Origin: Pseudonocardia autotrophica
GTDB lineage: Bacteria > Actinomycetota > Actinomycetes > Mycobacteriales > Pseudonocardiaceae
DNA length: 64,000 nucleotides
Assembly: GCF_003945385.1 (NCBI RefSeq)
Contig: NZ_AP018920.1
Coordinates: forward strand, 1,302,001 to 1,366,000
Direction: 5' to 3'
This document shows, piece by piece, positions 16,919 through 25,779 of this stretch; the first letter of the stretch is position 1; the number at the start of each line of letters is the position of its first letter. Under the pieces are notes generated by a model that was not told the origin of the DNA, searched no databases, and was given only the letters and a program-made list of their open reading frames with translations. The position numbers and the translations under genes were made by a program.

Positions 16919-17758
16919 TTGACCAGCCTTGAAGAGGCGATCGGGATGGCGGGCAAGTACCGGCGTCCGAGCAGGAGGCGAATGTTGGCGCTGACCGTCC
17001 AACGGTCCGAACGAATCAGCCCGCACTTCGTCTCCGTCACGGTGGGAGGCGACGACGTCCGGCATCTGGAGCAGTCCGGGTACGACCAGGTGGGCCGCCT
17101 GTTCTTCGGTGTGCCCGGTCACGGCCCGGTCGTTCTCCCGACCAGCGAGCGGTGGATGCTCCAGTTCGCTCTCCAGTCGGCTGCGAGTCGTCCACGGGTG
17201 CGGATGTACTCCGTCCGCAGGTTCCGGCCGGAGATCTCGGCCTTCGACATCGAGGTCGTGGTCCACGAGGAGGTCGCGGACCGGCCCGCCGCCCCCGGGG
17301 CGTCCTGGGCGCTGGGAGCCCGGCCCGGAGACGCGGTCGGCTTCCTCGACGAGGGGTACACCTACGGGCCGACCCCGGGCGCGACCTGGCAGCTGCTCGT
17401 CGGCGACGAGAGCGCCGCCCCCGCCATCCTCGCGATCCTGGAGCAGTCCACCGGCGAGCTGCCCGCCGAGGTGTTCCTGGAGGTCCCCACCGACGAGGAC
17501 ATCCGCCCGGAGGTAGCCGCGCCCGCCGGGACGACGATCCACTGGCTGCCCCGCAACGACCCGTCCGCCACACCGGGCACGCTCGCCCTGGCGACCGTAC
17601 GGAACGCGGAGCTGCGACCCGGGCCCTTCTACACCTGGACCGCGGGTGAGTCCGCTCTGTCCACCGGACTTCGCAGGCATCTCGTCAACGAACGCAATGT
17701 CCGCAGGTCCGACATCGCCTTCCTCGGCTACTGGAAGCAGGGCCGGGCCAGCCCGTGA
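16919..17758 (+). CDS. siderophore-interacting FAD-binding protein (SIP/ViuB-like reductase)
   Basis: A 279-residue NAD(P)H-flavin reductase of the SIP family, which reduces ferric siderophores in the cytoplasm. The FAD site RxYSVR (RMYSVRRFRP near 96) and the C-terminal SIP domain (QLLVGDESAAPAILAIL, then TWTAGESALSTGLRRHL) are present. The open frame runs on upstream, but a TTG at 16919 with GGGAGG six bases before it is the best supported start. It is divergent from the AraC gene. Its flavin reductase activity could in principle supply reduced flavin, but iron release is the family role. Confidence 0.85.
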   Translation: MTSLEEAIGMAGKYRRPSRRRMLALTVQRSERISPHFVSVTVGGDDVRHLEQSGYDQVGRLFFGVPGHGPVVLPTSERWMLQFALQSAASRPRVRMYSVRRFRPEISAFDIEVVVHEEVADRPAAPGASWALGARPGDAVGFLDEGYTYGPTPGATWQLLVGDESAAPAILAILEQSTGELPAEVFLEVPTDEDIRPEVAAPAGTTIHWLPRNDPSATPGTLALATVRNAELRPGPFYTWTAGESALSTGLRRHLVNERNVRRSDIAFLGYWKQGRASP

Positions 17759-17842
17759 CGGTGCGGGGCCGGCGGGCCGGGGGTGTTCCGCTCACCGGCT
17801 GCCCGGCGTCGCCCGCCGGCGCGCGGACGTCTCCGCCGCCGG

Positions 17843-19099
17843 TCAGGCGACGAATGCGATGTCACGCTCCTTCTCGACGTTGTCCTCGCTGTTGTCGAGC
17901 CGGTGGCGCAGCGCGGCGCCGAGCACCGGCAGCCGGTCGACGAACTCGAAGATCCGTCTCCCGACCATCTGCCGCCTGCTGCTGGGCGTGAACAGGGAGA
18001 CCTGTGCGATGCCGGTGCGCTGGTACGAGGCGATGGGGGGACGAAGGTGGCTCTCCCAGGCCCGCAGCGCGGGACCGATCCGGTCGCCGTGGCGTCGGAG
18101 CATCGTGCCGAGCAGATCGGCGCCGGCCAGGGCCGCGGAGGCGCCCATGCCGGAGTAGACGGTGGTGCACCAGGCGGCGTCGCCGGTCAGCACCACCCGC
18201 CCCTTCGACCACCTGCTCATCTGCACCTGCTCGGCCGTGTCGTAGAGGTACTCGTCGGTCGCTTCGAACGCGTCGAGGGCCTCACCGAGCAGCCGCCCGT
18301 AGGGCTCGGGGCGGTACGCGGTGCGGAGCCGGTCGACCGGCCGGCCGGAGAACTGCGATTCGACGTCGGAGGTGCGGTAGGAGAAGAAGGCGCTCGGCCC
18401 GCGGCCCGCGAAGGGCAGGACGAGCAACGAGCGTCCTGGTTCGAGCAGCATGGCGCCCTCGTTCGCGGCCATGCCGCCGATCGGTCCCGGAAGCGTGAAC
18501 GCCGCGATCATGTATCCGAGACGGTGAAGGTGCTGCTCGTGCGGGGCGAACACCAGGCGTCGGACCGTCGACCGCAGGCCGTCGGCGCCCACCACCAGAT
18601 CGAAGCGCTCGGTGCCGGTCGTACCGTCCCGCTCCAGTGTGACGTCGACACCGTCGGTGTCCTGCTCGATGTGGACCGGTGAGGTCGAGTACCGGATCTC
18701 CACATCGTCCGGCAGCGCGGCGAAGACACCCTGTTCCACGTCGCCGCGCGACATGACCCGGGGTTCGCTGGGGAAGTCGGTGAACCCCAGCCCGGACCGG
18801 CGATTGCCGGAGCGGGTGACGACGTAGTCGGCGCTGTTCGCGGGCGAGCGGTCGGGAATGGCGTCCAGGATGCCGAGCCGTCGTGCGGCTGCCTGACCCG
18901 CACCGAAGATCCCGACGAAGTAGCCGCCCGTGCGGCGCCCGGGGGACTTCTCCACGATCACCGGATCCCAGCCGATCGAGCGCAGCCGCACGGCGGTGGC
19001 GATCCCGCTGACTCCGAGGCCGACGACCAGGGCGCGTCTTCCCCCGGTCGGCGGAACCGGGTGGGGGAATGCGTGCTCTTCGATGTCCATGGGCACCAT
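17843..19099 (-). CDS. FAD-dependent aromatic-type monooxygenase
   Basis: A 418-residue class A flavoprotein hydroxylase-like protein. The FAD fold GLGVSG begins near residue 27, followed by the PVIVEKSP strand; the second FAD motif GDAAWCTTVYSGMGAS lies in the C-terminal half, and VVGADGLRSTVRR is the NADPH/FAD DG motif. The start at ATG 19099 is chosen over upstream open frame because the Rossmann fold begins there; ATG 19090 is possible. It points away from the AraC gene at 19423 across 323 bases, which may hold their shared control region; I see no clear motif in it. Substrate unknown. Confidence 0.85.
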   Translation of the reverse strand: MVPMDIEEHAFPHPVPPTGGRRALVVGLGVSGIATAVRLRSIGWDPVIVEKSPGRRTGGYFVGIFGAGQAAARRLGILDAIPDRSPANSADYVVTRSGNRRSGLGFTDFPSEPRVMSRGDVEQGVFAALPDDVEIRYSTSPVHIEQDTDGVDVTLERDGTTGTERFDLVVGADGLRSTVRRLVFAPHEQHLHRLGYMIAAFTLPGPIGGMAANEGAMLLEPGRSLLVLPFAGRGPSAFFSYRTSDVESQFSGRPVDRLRTAYRPEPYGRLLGEALDAFEATDEYLYDTAEQVQMSRWSKGRVVLTGDAAWCTTVYSGMGASAALAGADLLGTMLRRHGDRIGPALRAWESHLRPPIASYQRTGIAQVSLFTPSSRRQMVGRRIFEFVDRLPVLGAALRHRLDNSEDNVEKERDIAFVA

Positions 19100-19422
19100 C
19101 GTCGGCTCGTCGATCTGTGGCGCGCTACCGATACACAGACTCCAGATGCCGTAAAGTCGCCAAGCCGCTGCTCGCTGCGAGGAGCAGCCCGGGTACGTGC
19201 CGTGCACAGGCTGCTCACTCGCATCAGGGGGCCCGGCCGAGGGCCGGACGAACCTGGCTCGCCCGTCCACCGGTGTGGCACGCAGGCTCCACGTCGCCGC
19301 GCCGCCGGTCGGCGAGTGCGCTCCGGCACGCCGCCGGGATTCTCACGCTGGTCATCCCGCCGGGAGTCGGCCTAGCCTGATGCCCCGGCGTCGCCACAGG
19401 GTCGTGGGAGGCGAGAGGTCGT

Positions 19423-20493
19423 ATGCGCGCAGCCTCGGAGTACTGGAGCACGGACCGTGACACGTCGGTGGTGGTCGAGCAGTGGCAGGAGATGCTGTCC
19501 GCGACGCACCTGAAGTGGTCGATCGCGGTGCCCGAGGCCGAGCCCGGGGGCGAGGTGTTCGAGGCGACGGTCCAGCGCTGGTGGATCGACGACCTGGCCC
19601 TTGTCGACTGCACCTGCGGGCTGTGCTCGGGCACCCGGACGAAGCGCGACATCGCAGGAACCGACGGCGAGTTCGTCGTGGTGCTGATCAACCGTGGCGG
19701 GCGGGAGACGGTTGCCCAGGGCGGCTCCGAGGCCGGGTTGGGGCGTGGCGACGCGGTCGTCTGGGACAGCTCCACGACGGCCCGGTTCGTCGTCCAGGAG
19801 CCGCTGTCCAAACGCAGCCTGCTGATCCCGCGCGCCGCGCTGGACGAGATCGTCGGCCGGGCGCAGATGACCGGCGGAGTGCTGCTCGACGGCCGGAAGC
19901 CCGCGACCCGGCTGCTCATCTCCTACCTGGACACCCTCAGCGCGGCACTGCCCGATCTGGACCGGTCCGCGGTGTCCGCGGCCCGCAACGCGACGCTGGA
20001 GCTGTTCATCGGCGCGCTCCGGAGCGGCGGCGACGTCCCCGAATCGGCGATCGCCCGACCGGCACTGCGGGCGGCGATGGACCGCTACATCGAGCGCCAC
20101 CTGGCCGACTCCACACTCAACCCGACCCGGCTGGCTCGTGCGCACGGCGTATCGCTGCGCACCGTCAACCGCATCTTCACGGCGTCCGGGCAGACCGTCG
20201 GCGAGGTGCTGCGGGCACGCCGGCTGGCCCGGGCCCGTGAGGAGCTCGCCGGCACCGATCGTCCGGTCGCGTCGATCGCGCACCGCTACGGATTCTCCGA
20301 CAGCAGCCATCTGAGCCGGCTGTTCAAGGCGCACTACGGGGCCAGCCCGACGCAGTACCGGGCCGCTGCCCGCGGCGACGACGACTCCGGCGGCGCCGCC
20401 GAAGATGGCGTGGGTGTTCAGCGGCGTGGCGCGCAGATTCATCGATCCGGACGGCGACGTCGCGAGACTGGGGTCACCGCGGTTCAGGGGTGA
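19423..20493 (+). CDS. AraC-family regulator with FeaR-like ligand domain
   Basis: A 356-residue regulator. The N-terminal part (WSIAVPEAEPGGEVFEATVQRWWIDDL) resembles the AraC-binding-like domain of FeaR/NphR-type activators of aromatic catabolism; the C-terminal AraC domain is clear (TRLARAHGVSLRTVNRIFTASGQTVGEV ... YGFSDSSHLSRLFKAHYGASPTQYR). About 45 extra residues after the DNA-binding domain are low-complexity and may be chance read-through. Divergent from the FAD monooxygenase, its probable target. Confidence 0.85.
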   Translation: MRAASEYWSTDRDTSVVVEQWQEMLSATHLKWSIAVPEAEPGGEVFEATVQRWWIDDLALVDCTCGLCSGTRTKRDIAGTDGEFVVVLINRGGRETVAQGGSEAGLGRGDAVVWDSSTTARFVVQEPLSKRSLLIPRAALDEIVGRAQMTGGVLLDGRKPATRLLISYLDTLSAALPDLDRSAVSAARNATLELFIGALRSGGDVPESAIARPALRAAMDRYIERHLADSTLNPTRLARAHGVSLRTVNRIFTASGQTVGEVLRARRLARAREELAGTDRPVASIAHRYGFSDSSHLSRLFKAHYGASPTQYRAAARGDDDSGGAAEDGVGVQRRGAQIHRSGRRRRETGVTAVQG

Positions 20494-20540
20494 GCGGGTG
20501 CTTCCCCGGGCCGATCGATTCGACCCGGGAGGTACCGGAG

Positions 20541-21440
20541 ATGGCTCGACGTGATGTGGAGTTCACCGGCGAGGACGTGACCCTGCGCGGCTGGTTCTAC
20601 CCGGCCGAGGGCGCCGACGGGGCCGCGCCGGTGGTCGTGATGGCGCACGGCTTCTCCGCGGTGAAGGAGATGTACCTCGACAAGTACGCGGAGGCGTTCT
20701 CCGCGGCCGGGCTGAACACGCTGGTCTTCGACAACCGCAACTTCGGTGCCAGCGACGGCGAGCCGCGCCAGGAGATCGACCCGATCCAGCAGGTCCGCGA
20801 CTACCGGCACGCGATCACCTACGCGCAGTCGTTGCCCGAGGTGGATCGCAGCAGGGTCGGGGTATGGGGTTCGAGCTACTCCGGCGGGCACGTCCTGGTC
20901 GTCGCCGCGATCGACAAGCGGGTCGGCGCCGTGGTCTCACAGGTCCCGCTGGTGTCCGGCCACGAGAACATCCGGTCGCTGGTGCGCTCGGACTTCATCG
21001 GTGGCTTCCGGGAGATGTTCGATCAGGACCGCGAGGCCCGCGGCCGGGGCGAGGCGCCGGCGATGGTGCCGGTGGTCGACAAGGACCCGCTCGCCCCGTC
21101 CGCGCTGCCGACGCCGGACTCGTACCAGTGGTTCACCGAGACCCACGAGCAGCGCGCCCCGTCCTGGCGGAACGAGGTCACCCTGCGCACCGTGGAGATG
21201 CTCTCCGAGTACGAGCCGGGCGCCTGGATCCACCGGATCGCCCCGACCCCGCTGCTGATGCTGGTCGCGAAGGACGACGTGCTCACCCCGACCGAGCTGG
21301 CGATCGGCGCGTTCGGGAACGCCCGGGAGCCGAAGAAGCTGGTCGTGCTGCCGGGCGGGCACTTCGACGCCTACGTGAACGGCTTCGAGGAGTCCTCGGT
21401 CCCGGCGACGGACTGGTTCGCCACGCACCTCAACGGCTGA
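20541..21440 (+). CDS. alpha/beta hydrolase (DLH / X-Pro peptidase-like)
   Basis: A 299-residue hydrolase. The oxyanion strand VVVMAHGFSAVKEMYLDKYAE (near 31-50) and the nucleophile elbow GSSYSGG (Ser112) are typical of the dienelactone-hydrolase/acetyl xylan esterase-like group; Asp in AKDDVLTP and His in PGGHFDAY complete the triad. The ATG at 20541 has GGGAGG eight bases upstream; an in-frame GTG overlapping the AraC stop is the alternative. It follows the AraC gene and may be its co-transcribed partner. Substrate not determinable. Confidence 0.85.
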   Translation: MARRDVEFTGEDVTLRGWFYPAEGADGAAPVVVMAHGFSAVKEMYLDKYAEAFSAAGLNTLVFDNRNFGASDGEPRQEIDPIQQVRDYRHAITYAQSLPEVDRSRVGVWGSSYSGGHVLVVAAIDKRVGAVVSQVPLVSGHENIRSLVRSDFIGGFREMFDQDREARGRGEAPAMVPVVDKDPLAPSALPTPDSYQWFTETHEQRAPSWRNEVTLRTVEMLSEYEPGAWIHRIAPTPLLMLVAKDDVLTPTELAIGAFGNAREPKKLVVLPGGHFDAYVNGFEESSVPATDWFATHLNG

Positions 21441-21567
21441 GAGGGCGCGATCCCGGCGTCCGGCTCCCGAGGAATCCGATGCGGCGCTCGCGGCCGCCCC
21501 GGTGACCGAGACTCCGCATCGGCGGTGCGGGTACCGAGGAGGCCGCTCGCGCCGCGCAGCAGCGATG

Positions 21568-22212
21568 TCAGGTCGGGTCGGGCACGTAGAACGCGGTGGT
21601 GGCCGCGACCGCGGCCGCGACCTGCTCGGGTTCGCCACCGGCGGCCAGGTGGGCCCGGCCCCAGGCCGCGGCGCTGCGCCGGCTGAACTCGCGCCCGTCG
21701 GACGATTTCCCGAACTCCTCGTGATCGGCGATCTCACCATCGGCCAGCAGCCGGGCCAGCGTGAGCAGAGCCAGGTCCCAGCCGACGCCGCCGGCGCCGG
21801 GGCCGTAGGTCGGGAACATGGGCTCGCCGACGGCCGCCGCGTGGATCAGCGTGAACTCGGTGCCGCCGGTCGGGTCCGGGGCCAGGCGCACGTCGACCTC
21901 GCTCGTGCCGGGCCAGGCGTCGGCCTCCGGACCGAAGAGCCAGGACACCCCCAGCAGCCGCGGCGGCTCGCACCGGAGGATCTCGCCGTGCTCACCGCCC
22001 TCCAGCTCGAACGTCCCGCCCAGCCGGAGGTCTCCGGTGACCGGCCGCAGCCAGCGGCGCAGTCGCTCGGGACGGGTGATGGCATCCCAGACGTCGTCGA
22101 TCTCCGCGTCGTATCGGCGCCGCAGCTCCACGGTGTAGGCCTCGCCGGCCGGCAGGCTGCCCGTGCCCATCCGCCGGTGTACGGCGGCGAGCTCGTCCAG
22201 TACGTCCTTCAT
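21568..22212 (-). CDS. SRPBCC/AHSA1-family protein
   Basis: A 214-residue START/AHSA1-fold protein. The hallmark YDAEIDDVWDAITRPERLRRWL at about 33-54 and the following GDLRLGGTFELEGGEHGEIL strand match the Activator-of-Hsp90-like group found next to ArsR regulators in actinobacteria. The start lies 2 bases after the ArsR stop, so the two are one transcript. The function of such ArsR-SRPBCC pairs is mostly unknown. Confidence 0.9.
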   Translation of the reverse strand: MKDVLDELAAVHRRMGTGSLPAGEAYTVELRRRYDAEIDDVWDAITRPERLRRWLRPVTGDLRLGGTFELEGGEHGEILRCEPPRLLGVSWLFGPEADAWPGTSEVDVRLAPDPTGGTEFTLIHAAAVGEPMFPTYGPGAGGVGWDLALLTLARLLADGEIADHEEFGKSSDGREFSRRSAAAWGRAHLAAGGEPEQVAAAVAATTAFYVPDPT

Positions 22213-22214
22213 GG

Positions 22215-22622
22215 TCAGGTCCTCTCGCCGGGTGGATCGGCGCAGCCCGGATCGGTGCCGGGCTCGGCCGGTGGAGTGGGGTCCGGGCCGGTCCGGGGCC
22301 GGCGTGCGCGCCTGCCCCGGGCCAGCTCGGTTCCCAGTGCGTCGAGGCGTTGCTCCCAGAACCGGCGGAACGGCTCCAGCCATGCGTCGACCTCGCGCAG
22401 CGGGGCGGGCTCGACGGCGTAGAACCGGCGGGTGCCCGCAGCGCGAACCGACGCGAACCCGCTGTCGCGCAGCACCCGAAGATGCTGGGAGACAGCTGGT
22501 TGGGAGATGGAGAACTCGGCCCGGATGACGTCCGTGATCGCCCCGGAGGTCTGCTCGCCGTCGGTGAGCAGCTCCAGTATGCGACGGCGAACGGGGTCGC
22601 CGAGGATGTCGAACGCGTGCAC
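22215..22622 (-). CDS. ArsR-family transcriptional repressor
   Basis: A 135-residue winged-helix protein: DILGDPVRRRILELLTDGEQTSGAI, then SISQPAVSQHLRVLRDSGFASVRAAGTRRFYAVEP, the standard ArsR wing. It lacks the CxC metal motif, so it is of the SRPBCC-linked non-metal type. The tail after residue 105 is Pro/Arg-rich and disordered. The gene is followed directly by the SRPBCC gene. Confidence 0.9.
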   Translation of the reverse strand: MHAFDILGDPVRRRILELLTDGEQTSGAITDVIRAEFSISQPAVSQHLRVLRDSGFASVRAAGTRRFYAVEPAPLREVDAWLEPFRRFWEQRLDALGTELARGRRARRPRTGPDPTPPAEPGTDPGCADPPGERT

Positions 22623-22655
22623 GATCCCGACTATCCCGTCTGTTGCTTATATAAG

Positions 22656-23663
22656 TCAAGACTGCATGGTGTCGGCTCGGGTATCTCCGTGCAGGTGGTC
22701 GTCGTCCGGCGCGCTGGAGTCGGTCTCCGGGGCTCGACCGGGGGCGGACGGGGTGCCCGCCCTGGTCGCCGCCACGTGTCGGAGCATCTCCACGGCCGCC
22801 TGCTGGAGCGGTGAGAAGAACTTCGACTCCCGGTGGAACAGTCCGATGCCCTCGACCAGGTGCGCATCGGTGATCGCGACGCTGCGCAACCGGCCGGCGT
22901 CGACGTCGTCGGCGACGGCGTAGGACGGGGCGAGGCACCCCCATCCGTTCGCGGCCACGGCGCGCTTCATGGCCTCGGCGTGCCCGAGCCGCATGACGTA
23001 GCTCAGCTCGTCCATCCCGTGGCTCCGCAGCTGCGCGCCCAGCGTGCGGTCGAACGCCACGCCCGCGGGGACTCCCACGAGCGGCAGATCGGCCACCCCG
23101 GCGAGGGTGATCTCGTCACCGTCCGGTGGCCCGTCCGGGGCGGCGGCGAGCACCAGCGGCTCCTCCCACAGCTTCTCGGCGTGCAGCGGATCGGGTTCGA
23201 GCTCGTCGGACCAGGTGGCGACGGCGAAGTCCGCGTTGCCGGTCGCCACGCTGCGCAGCGCCGCCGCCGGCTCGCTGATGTGGGCGGTGATGTCGGCCCC
23301 GGCCCGCTCGTGGCGCAGTGCGGTGAGCAGCGGGGGCACCAGGTAGGTGCCGATCGCCATGCTCGTGGCCACCGTCAATGACCCGGCGAGGCCCGCGCTC
23401 AGGTTCTCGATGTCGCGGCGGACCTGGGTGCTGCCGGCGAGCACGTCGGCGGCCCAGAGGTGGAATCGGTGCCCGGCCTCGGTCAGCGCCAGGCGCCGGC
23501 CGTCCCGGACGAACAGTGGGGCGTCGACGGCCTTCTCCAGGATCCGCAGCTGCGCCGACACCCACGGCTGCGCCACCCGCAGCCGCTCGGCGGCACGGGT
23601 CACGCCCCCTTCCTGGACCACGGTGCAGAACAGGTCGAGGCGACGCAGCTGGAGGTGAAGCAT
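22656..23663 (-). CDS. LysR-family regulator of the divergent catabolic operon
   Basis: A 335-residue LysR protein: N-terminal helix-turn-helix (LRRLDLFCTVVQEGGVTRAAERL ... QPWVSAQLRILEKAV) and a periplasmic-binding-like effector domain. It is divergent from the nine-gene operon starting at 23762 and is its likely activator, answering to a substrate or intermediate. A palindrome ATAC-N8-GTAT overlaps its start codon, which implies self-regulation. Confidence 0.9.
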   Translation of the reverse strand: MLHLQLRRLDLFCTVVQEGGVTRAAERLRVAQPWVSAQLRILEKAVDAPLFVRDGRRLALTEAGHRFHLWAADVLAGSTQVRRDIENLSAGLAGSLTVATSMAIGTYLVPPLLTALRHERAGADITAHISEPAAALRSVATGNADFAVATWSDELEPDPLHAEKLWEEPLVLAAAPDGPPDGDEITLAGVADLPLVGVPAGVAFDRTLGAQLRSHGMDELSYVMRLGHAEAMKRAVAANGWGCLAPSYAVADDVDAGRLRSVAITDAHLVEGIGLFHRESKFFSPLQQAAVEMLRHVAATRAGTPSAPGRAPETDSSAPDDDHLHGDTRADTMQS

Positions 23664-23677
23664 ACGAAGAATCGTAT
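23662..23677. promoter_or_regulatory. LysR-type operator overlapping the lysR start codon
   Basis: ATACGA-AGAA-TCGTAT is a perfect 6-bp inverted repeat and fits the ATAC/GTAT (T-N11-A-like) LysR box. It sits at the lysR start, 85 bases upstream of the divergent operon start. Confidence 0.6.
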
Positions 23678-23761
23678 CGATTCATTGCAAGACTCGTCAT
23701 GGTGTTATGTGATGCGGCTCCCTAGCGTCCGTTCACACCACCACGGACGAGGAGGTCTGCG

Positions 23762-24913
23762 ATGAACCCGCTGTTCGGCGGCAGCACCCTCAAGCTCGGC
23801 CTGTTCTGCACCAACGGCCCCGGTGCGTCCCAGACGCTGGTGCCGGAGGCGCACGACACGGCGTGGAGCATGTCGTTACGGACAGCGCAGGCGGCCGACC
23901 GCGCCGGCCTCGAGGCGGTCGTTCCGTTCGCCCGCTGGAAGGGCTATCCGGAGAACCGGCCCGAGCACCGGTCCGGGCGCGTGCTGGACCCGTTCACCTG
24001 GGCGGCCGGGATCGCCGCCGCCACCACGGACATCGGTGTCTTCGCCACCTCGCACGCCCCGACGCTGCACCCGATCGTCGCCGCGAAGCAGGCGGCGACC
24101 GTCGACCACATCTCCGGCGGCCGCTTCGCGCTGAACGTGGTGGGCGGCTGGAACAAGCCGGAGCTGGAGATGTTCGGGGCTCCGCTGCGTGAGCACGACG
24201 AGCGCTACCGCCAGCTCGACGAGTGGCTGCAGGTGGCCCGCAGGCTCTGGACCGAGACCGACGAGTTCGACTTCCACGGCTCGTTCTACGACGTCGTCGG
24301 CGGTGTGTCGGAACCGAAGCCGGTCCAGCCCGCGATCCCGATCATGAACGCCGGCGGCTCACCGCGGGGCATGCGCTTCGCCGCCGAGCACGCCGACCTG
24401 TGCTTCGTGATCGTGCACTCGGAGGACGAGGCGCAGATCCGCGACCAGATCCAGGGCTACAAGCAGATGGCCCGCGACGAGTTCGGCCGCGAGGTCCGGG
24501 TCTGGACCCACACGGTCGTCGTGCAGCGGGACACCGTCGCCGAGGCCGAGGCGTACTACCGGCGGTTCTCGGTCGAGCAGCAGGACGTCGAGAGCGTCGA
24601 CGCCTGGATGCGGCTGCAGGCCGCGAACACCGAACTGATGCCCCCGGCCGTCATGGAGGCCATGCGGCAGCGCTTCGCCGCGGGAGCCGGCGGGTTCCCG
24701 CTGGTCGGCACCGCCGACACGATCGCCGACCGGCTCGGCATGCTCAGCCGGGCCGGGATCGAGGGGGCGTTGCTGACCTGGGTGGACTACGACGCCGGCA
24801 TCGCCGACCTCGCCCGGGACGTGCTGCCGCTGCTCGAGGGGGCCGGGCTGCGCTCGCCGGTCGCCCGGAGCGCGGCGCGCAGCGTCCTGCCGGAGCCGGC
24901 GGTGACCGGATGA
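23762..24913 (+). CDS. RutA-like FMN-dependent monooxygenase (luciferase-like)
   Basis: A 383-residue group C flavin monooxygenase. Its core closely follows the E. coli RutA pattern: THAxTLHPIVAAKQAATVDHISGGRF, LNVVGGWNKPELEMFG, the RYRQLDEWLQVARRLW helix, FHGSFYDV, then AGGSPRGMRFAAEHADLCF and near the end LLTWVDYDAGIADL. RutA-type enzymes use reduced FMN and O2, and known members (RutA, DszA, HcbA1) work through a flavin-N5-oxide. First gene of the operon, GAGGAGG seven bases upstream; its stop overlaps the FAH gene start (ATGA). No flavin reductase is in the operon, so reduced FMN must come from elsewhere. Confidence 0.88.
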   Translation: MNPLFGGSTLKLGLFCTNGPGASQTLVPEAHDTAWSMSLRTAQAADRAGLEAVVPFARWKGYPENRPEHRSGRVLDPFTWAAGIAAATTDIGVFATSHAPTLHPIVAAKQAATVDHISGGRFALNVVGGWNKPELEMFGAPLREHDERYRQLDEWLQVARRLWTETDEFDFHGSFYDVVGGVSEPKPVQPAIPIMNAGGSPRGMRFAAEHADLCFVIVHSEDEAQIRDQIQGYKQMARDEFGREVRVWTHTVVVQRDTVAEAEAYYRRFSVEQQDVESVDAWMRLQAANTELMPPAVMEAMRQRFAAGAGGFPLVGTADTIADRLGMLSRAGIEGALLTWVDYDAGIADLARDVLPLLEGAGLRSPVARSAARSVLPEPAVTG

Positions 24914-25779
24914 GGCTCGCCCGCTTCCACACCCCGTCCGGGGAGCCCGGCTTCGGCGTCGTCGAGGGGGACCGGGTCGTGCGGCTGGACCACCGGATCG
25001 CCTCGTTCGAGTCGGTGCTGGCCGAACGGCCGCAGCCGCGCGCCGACGACCCCCGGGGCCCGGCGGCCGGCCTGCGGTGGGCCCCACCCGTCGGGGACCA
25101 CCCGAAGATCGTCTGTGTCGGCTTCAACTACGCGGCCCACGCCGCGGAGTCGGAGCGCTCACCGGACGGGACCCCGCAGCGGCCGACGTTGTTCACCCGG
25201 TTCACCGACTCGTTCGTCGGAGCGGGCACGCCCGTGGTCCGGCCGGCGCTCGACGACTCGCTGGACTGGGAGGGCGAGGCCGCGCTGGTGATCGGCGCGG
25301 CGGGGCGCCGGATCGCCGCCGAGGATGCCTGGCGGCACGTCGCCGGCGTCACCTGTGTGGCCGAGAACAGCGTCCGCAACTGGCAGCTGCACTCGGGTCA
25401 GGCGACCGCCGGCAAGAACTGGCACCACAGCGGCGCCGTGGGCCCGTGGGTCACGACCACCGATGAGGTCGGCACCGGACCGCTGCGCGTCACCACCCGG
25501 CTCAACGGGGCGACGGTGCAGGACGACACCACCGACCGGCTCACCTTCGGCTTCGCCGAGCTGGTCGCCTACGTCAGCACGTTCACGCCGCTGCGGCCCG
25601 GCGACCTGATCGCGACCGGCACACCGCAGGGCATCGGGCTGCGCCGTGACCCGCCGCGGTTCCTGCGCCCCGGCGACGAGATCGAGGTCGAGGTCTCCGG
25701 CGTGGGCGTCCTGCGGCACGGCGTGGTCGACGAGACACCGGCCCCACTGGGCCGCGAGATGCTGGAGGCGACCCGGTGA
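24910..25779 (+). CDS. fumarylacetoacetate hydrolase (FAH) family protein
   Basis: A 289-residue hydrolase/isomerase/decarboxylase of the FAH fold. Signs: VCVGFNYAAHAAE (near 68-80), LFTRFTDSFVG, the metal-binding DWEGEAALVIG (Glu residues), TATGTPQGIGL near 235 and PGDEIEVEVSGVG. Family members hydrolyse acylpyruvates or isomerise/decarboxylate oxo-diacids after aromatic ring cleavage. In this operon it would act after the bicupin dioxygenase. Start and stop overlap the neighbours by 4 bases (ATGA, GTGA), giving tight coupling. Confidence 0.9.
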   Translation: MRLARFHTPSGEPGFGVVEGDRVVRLDHRIASFESVLAERPQPRADDPRGPAAGLRWAPPVGDHPKIVCVGFNYAAHAAESERSPDGTPQRPTLFTRFTDSFVGAGTPVVRPALDDSLDWEGEAALVIGAAGRRIAAEDAWRHVAGVTCVAENSVRNWQLHSGQATAGKNWHHSGAVGPWVTTTDEVGTGPLRVTTRLNGATVQDDTTDRLTFGFAELVAYVSTFTPLRPGDLIATGTPQGIGLRRDPPRFLRPGDEIEVEVSGVGVLRHGVVDETPAPLGREMLEATR

